From: Micromonospora trifolii
GTDB lineage: Bacteria > Actinomycetota > Actinomycetes > Mycobacteriales > Micromonosporaceae
NCBI RefSeq assembly: GCF_022229005.1
Contig: NZ_JAKKFD010000017.1
Location: 124,001 to 188,000, forward strand
Length of the DNA: 64,000 nt
Direction: 5' to 3'
Positions 16,681 through 25,366 of this stretch are shown in pieces. The translations under genes and the position numbers were made by a program. The first letter of the stretch is position 1; every line of letters begins with the position of its first letter. Below the pieces are notes generated by a model that saw only the letters and a program-made list of their open reading frames with translations, was not told the DNA's origin and did not search any database.

Positions 16681-17158
16681 CCATCGACCATCCGCGACGG
16701 CGGTGTTCGCACCGCCATCGCCCGACCGGCTTTCCGAAGCCGACCGGCGAGGGACCAGCCACGGATTGCGCCCCGTGGCCGGGACAGAGGTCGGCATCGG
16801 AGAGCGTGCAGCCGGGCCCCACGGCCCGGTGGCGCACGAGCAGGACGGTCGTCCGGTGCGACCGGACCGGGATTCCCCGGCCGCACCGGAGGACCGCCAC
16901 CACCGGGAAAGTTCCGGAGTACCTGATAGCACCGCCCGTCGCGGCGGCCTGAGACGCCCGGCCGGGGCATGCCAATGCCCCGACCGGCCGGATGCGGGGG
17001 AGGCAGGGTCGAGACGCCGACCCGACCCTGCCTACCAGCCCCGTCTGCTCGCACCTGCCGGGATCCGGTCCGGCGTCGTCGCCGCCGACGCCGACGTCGG
17101 AAGCCGGTGCTGTTCCGGTGCGGGGCGAGCGGACGGGGCCCATCCACCCGGCCCGAAA
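16681..17158. other. Long intergenic region before the ebo-type operon
   Basis: No supported gene. The composition is the same as flanking coding DNA and every frame is poor in start-plus-Shine-Dalgarno combinations. It separates the sugar operon from the ebo-type operon and ends in an AT-richer promoter (next entry). Confidence 0.4.
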
Positions 17159-17211
17159 CTTTCCGAAACCCGGCCGTATCTTTCCGAAACATATTCTGAT
17201 ATTCCTATATT
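17159..17211 (+). promoter_or_regulatory. Direct repeats and AT-rich promoter of the ebo-type operon
   Basis: CTTTCCGAAAC occurs at 17159-17169 and again at 17180-17190, exactly 21 bp (two helical turns) apart. The first copy extends to GAAACTTTC, a GAAA-N-TTTC palindrome like those bound by LacI-type repressors. A TATATT box at 17206-17211 follows, with the second repeat overlapping its likely -35. This is the only AT-rich promoter-like patch before the operon, whose first ATG is at 17254. Confidence 0.5.
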
Positions 17212-17253
17212 TAGCGGTACCGACGGTTCCTCGTGAAATGGGGAAGGAGCACC

Positions 17254-18420
17254 ATGCGAACAGGTGTCTGGCTGGTAGGAGCGCGCGGTTCCGTCGCGAC
17301 CACCAGCATCGTCGGGGGGCTCGCGCTTCGGGCCGGCCTGGCCGGGCCCACCGGCTGCGTCACCGAGCTTCCCGAGCTGCGCGGCCCGGCACTTCCGGCC
17401 TTCGCCGATCTGGTCTTCGGCGGGCACGACCTGGCCACCACTCCGCTGTGCAAGCGCGCCGAGGCCCTCGCCGACGCCGGTGTCATCCCCTGGCGGCTGG
17501 TCGCCGCGCTCCGCGACGAGCTGGGCGTTGTCGAGCAGGAGCTGCGCCCCGCACCGGTGGGCGACACCCAGGCCGACCGGGCCGAGTCGGTGGTCCGCGA
17601 CCTGACCAGCTTCCGCGAGCGGCACGAGCTGGACCGGGTGGTGGTGGTCAACGTCTCCGCCACCGAGCCGGCCCCTCGACCGCACCCCGGGCACGCCGAC
17701 CCGGCCGCGCTGCGCGCCGCCCTCGACGGTCCGGACGAGGTGCTGCCGGTCAGCTCCCTCTACGCGTACGCCGCGGTGCTCGCCGGCTGCCCGTACGTCG
17801 ACTTCACCCCGTCCACCGGGCTGCGGCTGCCGGCGCTTGCCGCGCTCGCCGAGGAGGCCCGACTGCCGTACGCCGGGCACGACGGCAAGACCGGGGAGAC
17901 CCTGGTCAAGTCGGTGCTCGCGCCGATGTTCGCGATGCGCAACCTGGCAGTGGGCTCCTGGTCGGGGGTCAACCTGCTCGGCGGTGGCGACGGCGCCACC
18001 CTCGCCGACCCGGCCGCGAACGCGGCGAAGGTGCAGAGCAAGCAGCGGGTGCTCGGCGAGACGCTGGGCTACGTTCCGCAGGGCGGCACCCGCATCGAGT
18101 ACGTCGAGGAGCTGGGCGACTTCAAGACTGCCTGGGATCTGATCACCTTCAGCGGTTTCCTCGGCACCGGCATGCGGATGGAGTTCACCTGGCACGGCTG
18201 CGACTCCGCGCTCGCCGCGCCGCTGGTGCTCGACCTGGCCCGACTCACCGCCGCCGCGCACGCCGCCGGGCAGGTGGGGCCGCTGGCCGACCTGGGCTTC
18301 TTCTTCAAGGACCCGCTGGGCACGCCCACCCACTCGCTGGGTGAGCAGTGGGCCCGGCTGACCGCCTTCACCCGGCAACTGCACGACGGCGGGGACGGTG
18401 TCCATGACAACGTTGGCTGA
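17254..18420 (+). CDS. Inositol-3-phosphate-synthase-like cyclase of an ebo-type operon
   Basis: A 388-residue NAD-dependent cyclase. Its family converts glucose 6-phosphate to inositol 3-phosphate. The NAD loop GARGSVA is at 9-15. Later it has YVDFTPSTGL, GHDGKTGETLVKS with the catalytic lysines, and NLLGGGDG. It occupies the place that EboD, a 3-dehydroquinate-synthase-like sugar cyclase, has in cyanobacterial ebo clusters, so a cyclitol phosphate is the likely product. Whether this is the cell's main inositol synthase or a dedicated paralogue cannot be told here. ATG 17254 follows GGAAGGA. Confidence 0.85.
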   Translation: MRTGVWLVGARGSVATTSIVGGLALRAGLAGPTGCVTELPELRGPALPAFADLVFGGHDLATTPLCKRAEALADAGVIPWRLVAALRDELGVVEQELRPAPVGDTQADRAESVVRDLTSFRERHELDRVVVVNVSATEPAPRPHPGHADPAALRAALDGPDEVLPVSSLYAYAAVLAGCPYVDFTPSTGLRLPALAALAEEARLPYAGHDGKTGETLVKSVLAPMFAMRNLAVGSWSGVNLLGGGDGATLADPAANAAKVQSKQRVLGETLGYVPQGGTRIEYVEELGDFKTAWDLITFSGFLGTGMRMEFTWHGCDSALAAPLVLDLARLTAAAHAAGQVGPLADLGFFFKDPLGTPTHSLGEQWARLTAFTRQLHDGGDGVHDNVG

Positions 18421-19258
18421 TCTCGCCGAGCTGGTCCGGGCGCCGGCGGCGCTCTCGGTGCCCGGTGACGTGATCGCCGGGGCCGCGGCGGCCGGCGCGT
18501 TGAGCCCGCGTACCCCTGCCCTGGCCGGCGCATCGGTGCTGCTCTACTGGGCCGGCATGGCCGCCAACGACTGGGCCGACCGGCGCCTCGACGCCGAGGA
18601 ACGGCCCGAGCGCCCGATCCCGAGCGGTCGGGTCACCCCGGCCGCCGCTGTCGGTCTCGCGGCGGGCCTCACGGCCGCCGGCGTGGGCCTGGCCGCCGCA
18701 GTGGGCGGTCGCCGTGCCGCCGCGCTCGCCGTGCCGCTGGCCGCCACCATCTGGGGATACGACCTGCTGGCCAAGAACACCGCAGCCGGCCCGGCCGTGA
18801 TGGCCGCCTGCCGAGGGCTGGACGTGCTGCTCGGCGCGTCCGGCGGCCGGATGACCCGGGCGCTGCCGGCGGCGGCCACCATCGCCGCGCACACCTGGAC
18901 GGTCACCGCGCTGTCCCGCCGGGAGGTCACCGGCGCCGACGCCACCCTGCCGATGCGCACCCTCGCCGGCACCGCTGTGGTCGCCGCCAGCGCCGCCGTC
19001 GCCGCCCCTCGGCGGGTCGCGGTGCTGCCCGCGGTGCTGGCCGGCTGGTACGCCGCCCGCTACGGCGCGGCCCAGGCCGAGGTTGTCCGGGATCCGTCGG
19101 CCGGGCGGGTCCGCGCGGCCGTCGGCGCCGGGATCACCGGGTTGCCGGCCCTCCAGGGAGCCCTCACCGCACGGGGCGGAGCAGGTCTGCTCGGGGTGGC
19201 CGTCGCGGCGGCCGCGCCGCTGGGTCGACGGCTGGCCCGGAAGGTCTCCCCGACATGA
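18404..19258 (+). CDS. UbiA-type prenyltransferase, SCO3242 family (EboC-like)
   Basis: A 284-residue intramembrane prenyltransferase that moves a prenyl chain from a prenyl diphosphate onto an acceptor. The first Mg-diphosphate motif NDWADRRLD is at 55-63. The second region is YDLLAKNTAAGP (about 119-130), followed by RGLDVLLGAS. Eight or nine helices make up the rest. ATG 18404 overlaps the cyclase gene by 17 bp; an in-frame GTG is at 18398. In cyanobacterial ebo operons EboC is this kind of enzyme. The acceptor here may be the cyclitol made by the previous gene, which is my inference. Confidence 0.85.
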   Translation: MTTLADLAELVRAPAALSVPGDVIAGAAAAGALSPRTPALAGASVLLYWAGMAANDWADRRLDAEERPERPIPSGRVTPAAAVGLAAGLTAAGVGLAAAVGGRRAAALAVPLAATIWGYDLLAKNTAAGPAVMAACRGLDVLLGASGGRMTRALPAAATIAAHTWTVTALSRREVTGADATLPMRTLAGTAVVAASAAVAAPRRVAVLPAVLAGWYAARYGAAQAEVVRDPSAGRVRAAVGAGITGLPALQGALTARGGAGLLGVAVAAAAPLGRRLARKVSPT

Positions 19259-20181
19259 GCGTTCCCGAGCCCCGGCCCGGTGCGCCGGCGGCCGACGCCA
19301 CCACGCTGCGCCTCGGGTACGGCACCAACGGCTTCGCCAACCACCGCCTCGACGACGCGCTCGCCGTCATCGCCGACCTCGGCTACGACGGGGTGGCCCT
19401 CACCCTGGACCACGACCACCTGGACCCGTTCGCGCCCGGGCTCACCCGCCGGGTCGCCGCTGTCGGTCGACGGTTGGAGTCACTGGGCCTGGCGGTGGTC
19501 ATCGAGACCGGCGCCCGCTACCTGCTCGACCCGTGGCAGAAGCACGCCCCGACGTTGCTGCACGACGACCCGACCCGGCGGATCGAGTTCCTGCGCCGGG
19601 CCGTGCGGATCGGCGCCGATCTGGGCGCGGAGGCGGTCTCGTTCTGGGCCGGTGTCCGACCCGAGGCGGTGTCACAGCAGTGCGCCTGGGACCGGCTGGT
19701 GGCCGGTTGCGCCACAGTGGTCGACGCGGCGGACACCGCCGGCGTGACAGTCGGCTTCGAGCCGGAGCCGGGCATGCTGGTGCAGGACATCGCGGACTGG
19801 CGTCGGCTGCACGCCGCCCTCGACAACCCGGCCGGCTTCGGCATCACCCTCGACATCGGCCACTGCCGGTGCCTGGAGCCCTGGCCGGTGCCGCAGTGCG
19901 TGGCCGAGGTGGCCGACCACCTGGTCAACGTGCAGATCGACGACATGCGCCGAGGCGTGCACGAGCACCTGGAGTTCGGCGTCGGCGAGATCGACTTCCC
20001 GCCGGTGCTGGCTGCGCTGCGCGACGCCGGCTACCGCGGCCTGGTCGCCGTCGAGCTGCCCCGCGACTCGCACGCCGCACCCGCCGTGGCCGCCCGGTCG
20101 ATCGAGTTCCTGCGTGCCGCCGCACTGGCCGGCCGCACGAAGGACGAACTGCCCGCAGACATTCCTGGGGTGCCTGCGTAG
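19255..20181 (+). CDS. Sugar phosphate isomerase/epimerase (xylose-isomerase-like TIM barrel)
   Basis: A 308-residue TIM barrel of the AP endonuclease 2/xylose isomerase fold. Likely divalent-metal residues are E in VGFEPEPG, D and H in LDIGHC, H in GVHEHLEFGVGEIDF and E in VAVELPRDS. It starts in an ATGA overlap with the prenyltransferase. It shares the FEPEPG core and general plan with EboE at 21668, so the operon holds two related barrels. It could isomerise the sugar phosphate before cyclisation or epimerise the cyclitol. Confidence 0.82.
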   Translation: MSVPEPRPGAPAADATTLRLGYGTNGFANHRLDDALAVIADLGYDGVALTLDHDHLDPFAPGLTRRVAAVGRRLESLGLAVVIETGARYLLDPWQKHAPTLLHDDPTRRIEFLRRAVRIGADLGAEAVSFWAGVRPEAVSQQCAWDRLVAGCATVVDAADTAGVTVGFEPEPGMLVQDIADWRRLHAALDNPAGFGITLDIGHCRCLEPWPVPQCVAEVADHLVNVQIDDMRRGVHEHLEFGVGEIDFPPVLAALRDAGYRGLVAVELPRDSHAAPAVAARSIEFLRAAALAGRTKDELPADIPGVPA

Positions 20182-20201
20182 CAACAAGGGGAGGAGACGG
20201 G

Positions 20202-20810
20202 ATGACACCGGATTCACTACGGGCCGCGCTGGGAGGCGTACCCGATCCCGATTGGCTGGACACGGCGCTGCGCCGGGTCACCACCGAGCCCACCGCGATC
20301 ACCCGGCTCTTTCCCGCCGTCGGCCGACGCTGCGGTCGGGCCGCGCTGCCCGACGCCCCCGGCTGGACCGTCGACGACGCGGCCCGGGTGCTGCTGCTCA
20401 CCAGCCTGCCCGGCGAGCACGCGGCGTACGCCGAGCGCCTCTACCAGCACGGCGACGCGGCCGAACGACGAGCCGTGCTGCGCGCCCTGCCGCTGCTGCC
20501 GATCGGCGCCGACGGGGTTGCGTTGCTGCACGACGCGATCCGGACCAACGACACGCGGCTGGTCGCCGCCGCGCTCGGCCCGTACGCACGGCACCTCGAC
20601 CAGGCCGCCTGGCGACAGGCGGTGCTCAAGTGCGTGTTCAGCGGCGTCCCCCTGGCCAACGTGGCCGACCTGGACACCCGGGCCGACAGCGAGCTGACCG
20701 CGATGCTGGCCGCGCTGGCCGCCGAACGGCACGCCGCCGGCCGGGAGTTGCCCGCCGACGCCACCGACCTGCTCCACCGGCTCACCGCCGCACTGCCCCG
20801 GGAGGCGTGA
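20202..20810 (+). CDS. eboA: EboA domain protein
   Basis: A 202-residue, mostly helical protein with the EboA profile: PGWTVDDAARVLLLTSLP, a RRAVLRALPLLPIG block and the conserved LKCVFSGVPLANVADLD. No catalytic residues are recognisable. In cyanobacteria EboA is needed, with EboBCEF, to get the scytonemin precursor across the cytoplasmic membrane; its biochemical role is unknown. ATG 20202 follows GAGGAGACGGG, 20 bp after the isomerase stop, and its own stop abuts eboB. Confidence 0.82.
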   Translation: MTPDSLRAALGGVPDPDWLDTALRRVTTEPTAITRLFPAVGRRCGRAALPDAPGWTVDDAARVLLLTSLPGEHAAYAERLYQHGDAAERRAVLRALPLLPIGADGVALLHDAIRTNDTRLVAAALGPYARHLDQAAWRQAVLKCVFSGVPLANVADLDTRADSELTAMLAALAAERHAAGRELPADATDLLHRLTAALPREA

Positions 20811-21668
20811 ATGCGCATCTTCGACCCCCACATCCACATGACCTCACGCACCACCGACGACTACGAACGAATGGCCGCCGCCGGAGTGCGCGCGGTGGTC
20901 GAGCCCGCGTTCTGGTTGGGTCAGCCGCGCACCAGCGCCGCGTCGTTCACCGACTACTTCGACTCCCTGATCGGCTGGGAGCCGTTCCGGGCCGGGCAGT
21001 TCGGGGTGCGGCACTTCGCCACCATCGCGTTGAACCCGAAGGAGGCCAACGACCCGCGCTGCCGGCCGGTGCTCGACCTGCTGCCCCGCTACCTGGACAA
21101 GGACGCGGTGGTGGCGGTCGGCGAGATCGGGTACGACTCGATGACGCCCGAGGAGGACGAGGCGTTCGCGGCACAGCTCGCCCTCGCTGTGGCGTACGAC
21201 CTGCCGGCGCTGGTGCACACCCCGCACCGGGACAAGGCGCGCGGCTGCGAGCGGACCCTCGCCGTGGTCGCCGAGTCCGGCATCGACGCGGGTCGGGTGG
21301 TCGTTGACCACCTCAACGAGGTGACAGTGAAGCTGGTCCGCGACAGCGGCTGCTGGCTGGGTTTCTCCATCTACCCGGACACCAAGATGACGCCGCAGCG
21401 GATGGTGGAGTTGCTGCGGGAGTACGGCACGGAACGGATGCTGGTCAACTCGGCAGCCGACTGGGGGCGCTCCGACCCGCTGCTGACCCGGGCCACCGGC
21501 GAGGCGATGCTCGCGGCCGGCTTCAGCGACGACGACGTCGACAAGGTGCTGTGGCGAAACCCGGTCGAGTTCTACGGCCAGTCGGGGCGCCTCGACCTCA
21601 GCGACCTGGACACCGCCGCCGCAGTGGACCCGCAGACCGGCAACTCGATCCTGCGCGGCGGCAGCTGA
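20811..21668 (+). CDS. eboB: TatD-family metal hydrolase, EboB-like
   Basis: A 285-residue amidohydrolase-superfamily TIM barrel. The metal motif DPHIH is at 5-9. Then come E in AVGEIGYDSM, H in LVHTPH, H in VVDHLNE and D in NSAADWG, the full TatD-like ligand set, so it is probably active. The natural substrate in ebo clusters is unknown. The ATG directly follows the eboA stop with no gap, indicating coupled translation. Confidence 0.88.
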   Translation: MRIFDPHIHMTSRTTDDYERMAAAGVRAVVEPAFWLGQPRTSAASFTDYFDSLIGWEPFRAGQFGVRHFATIALNPKEANDPRCRPVLDLLPRYLDKDAVVAVGEIGYDSMTPEEDEAFAAQLALAVAYDLPALVHTPHRDKARGCERTLAVVAESGIDAGRVVVDHLNEVTVKLVRDSGCWLGFSIYPDTKMTPQRMVELLREYGTERMLVNSAADWGRSDPLLTRATGEAMLAAGFSDDDVDKVLWRNPVEFYGQSGRLDLSDLDTAAAVDPQTGNSILRGGS

Positions 21669-22867
21669 TGCGGCTGCGACATGCCGGCGGTGAGACCGTC
21701 CACCTGGGCTACTGCACGAACGTGCACCCGGCCGAGGACCTCGCCGGCATCCTCGGCCAACTGGACACCTACGCGGTGCCGGTCCGCGAGGCGCTCGGCA
21801 GCGACCTGCTCGGGCTCGGCCTGTGGCTGGCCGCCCCGGTCGCCGCCGAGCTGGCCGCCGACCCGACGCTGCGCCGCCGGTTGCGCACCGAGCTGGACGC
21901 GCGGGGCCTGGAGGTGGTCACCCTCAACGGCTTCCCGTACGCGGCCTTCCAGGCCCCGGTGGTCAAGCAGGACGTGTACCACCCGGACTGGACCACCGAG
22001 CAGCGCCTGACGTACACACTGAACCTGGCCCGGGTGCTCGCCGACCTGCTGCCCGACGACGCCGCCCGAGGTTCGATCTCCACGCTGCCGCTGGCCTGGC
22101 GTCAACCGTGGGACACCGGCCGGGCCGACGCGGCCCGGCGCCGGTTGGACGAGCTGGCCGCCGGCCTGGCCGACGTGCAGCGGGACACCGGCCGTGAGGT
22201 GCGTGTCGCCTTCGAGCCGGAGCCCGGCTGCGTGGTGGAGAGCACCGGTCAGGCGGCCGCGCTGCTGTCCGGAATGGACACCGACCGGCTGGGTGTCTGC
22301 CTCGACCTGGCTCACCTGGCCTGCGCCTGGGAGGAGCCGGCCGAGGCGCTGGACCGACTACGGGCGGCCGGACTGCCGGTGGTGAAGGTGCAGGTCTCCG
22401 CCGCCGTCGAGGCCGCCGACCCGGAGGGCGGGGCCGAGGCGTTGCGCCGCTGGGTGGAGCCGCGCTTCCTGCACCAGACGAGGGGCGCCGGTTGCGCCGG
22501 TCTGGCCGACCCGGCCGACCCGGCGTACGCGGCCGACGACCTGGACGAGGCGCTGGACCGGGAGCTGCCCGGCCCGTGGCGGGTGCACTACCACGTGCCG
22601 CTGCACGCCCCACCCGAGGAGCCGCTCGGCTCGACCCTGCCGGTGCTCCGCGCGGCCCTGAGAGCGCTCTTCGACGGCCCGACCGCCGGCTGCGACCACC
22701 TTGACGTCGAGACGTACACCTGGGGGGTGCTGCCGGCCGCACGGCGGCCCGGCACCGACGCGGAGCTGGCCGCCGGCATCGCCGCGGAGCTGGCCTTCGC
22801 CCGGGACGAACTGGTCGGCCTCGGCCTGACCGCAGAGCGATCCGTGAGCATGGGGGTGACGCGATGA
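21668..22867 (+). CDS. eboE: Metabolite traffic protein EboE (TIM barrel)
   Basis: A 399-residue xylose-isomerase-like barrel with the EboE opening HLGYCTNVHPAEDL near residue 11 and the metal-site motifs FEPEPGC and CLDLAHLACAWEEP. A HYHVPLHAPP and DVETYTWGVLP follow, typical of EboE. The start shares one base with the eboB stop (TGATG). Related to the barrel encoded at 19255. EboE is required for export or maturation of a secreted metabolite in cyanobacteria; the chemistry is unproven. Confidence 0.88.
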   Translation: MRLRHAGGETVHLGYCTNVHPAEDLAGILGQLDTYAVPVREALGSDLLGLGLWLAAPVAAELAADPTLRRRLRTELDARGLEVVTLNGFPYAAFQAPVVKQDVYHPDWTTEQRLTYTLNLARVLADLLPDDAARGSISTLPLAWRQPWDTGRADAARRRLDELAAGLADVQRDTGREVRVAFEPEPGCVVESTGQAAALLSGMDTDRLGVCLDLAHLACAWEEPAEALDRLRAAGLPVVKVQVSAAVEAADPEGGAEALRRWVEPRFLHQTRGAGCAGLADPADPAYAADDLDEALDRELPGPWRVHYHVPLHAPPEEPLGSTLPVLRAALRALFDGPTAGCDHLDVETYTWGVLPAARRPGTDAELAAGIAAELAFARDELVGLGLTAERSVSMGVTR

Positions 22868-24279
22868 GCCGACGACTGGTGGTCCTCGACGTGGTGGGGT
22901 TGACGCCCCGACTACTGGCGCACATGCCTCGGCTGCGGGGTGTCGCCGACGGCGGCTTCCGGGCCGAGTTGGGCACAGTGCTGCCCGCCGTGACCTGTTC
23001 GGTGCAGTCCACCTTCCTCACCGGCGAGCCGCCCAGCGGGCACGGGATCGTCGGCAACGGGTGGTATTTCCGGGAGCTGGGCGAGGTGCTGCTGTGGCGG
23101 CAGCACAACGCGCTGGTCGGCGGGGACAAGCTCTGGCAGGCCGCCCGTCGGGCCGAACCCGGCTACACAGTGGCCAACGTCTGCTGGTGGTACGCCATGG
23201 GCGCGGACGTCAACTGGACTGTGACGCCCCGCCCGGTCTACTACGCCGACGGACGCAAGGAACCGGACTGCTACACCGACCCGCCGGAACTGCACGACGC
23301 GCTCACCGGGAGGCTGGGCACCTTCCCGCTCTTCACCTACTGGGGGCCGACCGCCGCGTTGCCGTCGTCGCGGTGGATCTGTCAGGCGGCCGAGCAGATC
23401 CTCGCCGACGTGTCACCCGACCTGACGCTGGTCTACGTCCCGCACCTGGACTACGACCTGCAACGCTTCGGTCCCTCGTCGGCCCAGGCCGCCGCGGCGG
23501 CAGCGGAGCTGGACGCGGTCCTCGGCCCACTCCTGGACGCCGCCAAAGCGCGGGATGCCACTGTGGTGGTGCTGTCGGAGTACGGCATCACCGACGTGTC
23601 CCGGCCGGTGGACGTCAACCGGTTGCTGCGCGCCGAAGGGCTGTTGCACGTGCACACCCAGGCCGGCATGGAGTACCTCGACCCGTGGACGTCGAAGGCG
23701 TTCGCGGTCGCCGACCACCAGATCGCGCACGTCTACGTCAAGGACCCGGCCGACGTGCCGGCGGTGGCGAAGCTCTGCGCCGGGCTGCCCGGGGTGGCCG
23801 AGGTGCTCGACGCCGAGGGCAAGGCGGCACACGGCCTGGACCATCCGCGCGCCGGCGAGCTGGTGCTGGTTGCCGAGCCGGACGCCTGGTTCACCTACTA
23901 CTACTGGCTGGACGACGCCCAGGCACCGGACTTCGCCCGGCTCGTGGAGATTCACCGAAAGCCGGGTTACGACCCGGCGGAGCTGTTCTTCGACCCGGCC
24001 AACCCCGGAGCCGCGAAGGCCCGCGCCGGGGTGGCGCTGGCCCGCAAGAAGCTCGGCATGCGGTACATGATGAGCGCTGTCGGCCTGGACGCTGGCGCGC
24101 GGGCGGTGCGCGGCTCGCACGGGCGGCTGCCGGACGACCCGGCGGACGGCCCGGTGCTGCTCTGCTCCGACCCGACCGCGGCCCGGGACAAGATCGCGGC
24201 GACCGAGGTCAAGGCGCTGCTGCTGGAGCTGGCCGGGCTGAGCCCCGGCGGTGCGGGCGGGTCGGGGGAGGGTTCATGA
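22864..24279 (+). CDS. eboF: Type I phosphodiesterase/nucleotide pyrophosphatase family protein, EboF-like
   Basis: A 471-residue alkaline-phosphatase-superfamily hydrolase. Metal residue D9 is in VLDVVG, and the nucleophile Thr44 in PAVTCSVQSTFLTG aligns with the NPP threonine. The usual SDHGM metal motif is replaced by SEYGI (LSEYGITDV), so one site is altered. No signal peptide is seen; it looks cytoplasmic. It could remove a phosphate or diphosphate from a prenylated or phosphorylated cyclitol. ATGA overlaps join it to both neighbours. Confidence 0.85.
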   Translation: MSRRLVVLDVVGLTPRLLAHMPRLRGVADGGFRAELGTVLPAVTCSVQSTFLTGEPPSGHGIVGNGWYFRELGEVLLWRQHNALVGGDKLWQAARRAEPGYTVANVCWWYAMGADVNWTVTPRPVYYADGRKEPDCYTDPPELHDALTGRLGTFPLFTYWGPTAALPSSRWICQAAEQILADVSPDLTLVYVPHLDYDLQRFGPSSAQAAAAAAELDAVLGPLLDAAKARDATVVVLSEYGITDVSRPVDVNRLLRAEGLLHVHTQAGMEYLDPWTSKAFAVADHQIAHVYVKDPADVPAVAKLCAGLPGVAEVLDAEGKAAHGLDHPRAGELVLVAEPDAWFTYYYWLDDAQAPDFARLVEIHRKPGYDPAELFFDPANPGAAKARAGVALARKKLGMRYMMSAVGLDAGARAVRGSHGRLPDDPADGPVLLCSDPTAARDKIAATEVKALLLELAGLSPGGAGGSGEGS

Positions 24280-25343
24280 CGGTCACCGTCGCGCCCACCG
24301 ACGCCAGCGAGCTGCGGGCGCGCTTCGACGCGGAGCTGGCCGGGTTTCTCAGCCGGCAGGGCCCGGACTGGCCGGACGGGGCGCCGCGGGGCGTGTTCAC
24401 CGCGCTGCAACGGTTCGTGCTGGCCGGTGGCAAGCGGTTACGACCGCTCTTCTGCTACTGGGGCTGGCGCGGCGCGGGGGCGGCCGACGGCACCCCGATC
24501 GTGGTGGCCGCGGCGGCCCTGGAGCTGTTCCACGCGTTCGCGCTGATCCACGACGACATCCTGGACGGCAGCGACCGCCGCCGGGGTGAGCCGTCGGTGC
24601 ACCGGCTCTTCGCCGACCTGCACGCCCGCTCGTCGTGGCGCGGTGACCCCGAGGCGTACGGCCGCAACACCGCGCTGCTCTGCGGGGACCTCTGCGCGGC
24701 CTGGTCCGACCAGATGTTCCACGAGTGCGGGCTGAGCACCGAGCAGGTGCACCGGGGGTACGGCGTGTTCGCGCTGATGCGTACCGAGGTGATCGCGGGG
24801 GAGTACCTGGACCTGGTCTCGGGTGTGGGTGACGGCTCGGTGGCCAGCGCGCTCACCGTGATCCGGATGAAGGCTGCCCGGTACACGGTCACCCGGCCGT
24901 TGCAGATCGGTGCGGCCCTGGCCGGCGCGGGGCCGGAGCTGATCGCCGCGCTTGGCGAGTTCGGTGACCCGCTGGGTGACGCGTTCCAGCTCCGCGACGA
25001 CGTGCTGGGCGTCTTCGGTGATCCGGCGATCACCGGCAAGTCGGTCCTGGACGACCTGCGTGAGGGCAAGGCCACTGTCATGATGGCGCTGGCCCGCAGC
25101 GCCGCCGACCGGCCGCAGACCATCCGGCTGCGGGAGTTGTTCGGCAACCCGGCGTTGGACGCCGAGGGCGCGGCGGAGCTGCGCGACATCATCGAGGCGA
25201 CCGGCGCGCGGGAGCGGATCGAGCAGATGATCCGGGTCCGGACCGAGGCCGCGCTGTCCGCCCTGCAGAGCGCAGTGGTGGCCGATGAGGCCCGCGCGGC
25301 ACTGGTTGCGCTGGCCGGACAGGCGATCGACCGACGCGCCTGA
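24276..25343 (+). CDS. Polyprenyl synthetase (trans-isoprenyl diphosphate synthase)
   Basis: A 355-residue all-helical enzyme that joins isopentenyl diphosphate units. GGKRLRP is at 51-57, the first aspartate-rich motif HDDILDGSDRRRG has DDILD at 93-97, and the second region reads QLRDDVLGVFGD. A KSVLDDLREGKAT lysine block follows. Probable product is a C20-C25 diphosphate, but chain length is not secure from sequence. The 4-bp overlap with eboF puts it in the same transcript, so it probably supplies the prenyl donor for the UbiA-type enzyme. This is an addition to the ebo set known from cyanobacteria. Confidence 0.9.
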   Translation: MTVTVAPTDASELRARFDAELAGFLSRQGPDWPDGAPRGVFTALQRFVLAGGKRLRPLFCYWGWRGAGAADGTPIVVAAAALELFHAFALIHDDILDGSDRRRGEPSVHRLFADLHARSSWRGDPEAYGRNTALLCGDLCAAWSDQMFHECGLSTEQVHRGYGVFALMRTEVIAGEYLDLVSGVGDGSVASALTVIRMKAARYTVTRPLQIGAALAGAGPELIAALGEFGDPLGDAFQLRDDVLGVFGDPAITGKSVLDDLREGKATVMMALARSAADRPQTIRLRELFGNPALDAEGAAELRDIIEATGARERIEQMIRVRTEAALSALQSAVVADEARAALVALAGQAIDRRA

Positions 25344-25366
25344 CCGGCGACTTTCGATCAAATCGA

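Noticed and set aside
17254..25343. Reading the ebo-type operon as a carotenoid or ubiquinone/menaquinone cluster
   Set aside because: UbiA and polyprenyl synthetase occur in those too, but no phytoene synthase, methyltransferase or quinone enzyme is present, and EboA, EboB, EboE and EboF-like genes are all there in contiguous order.
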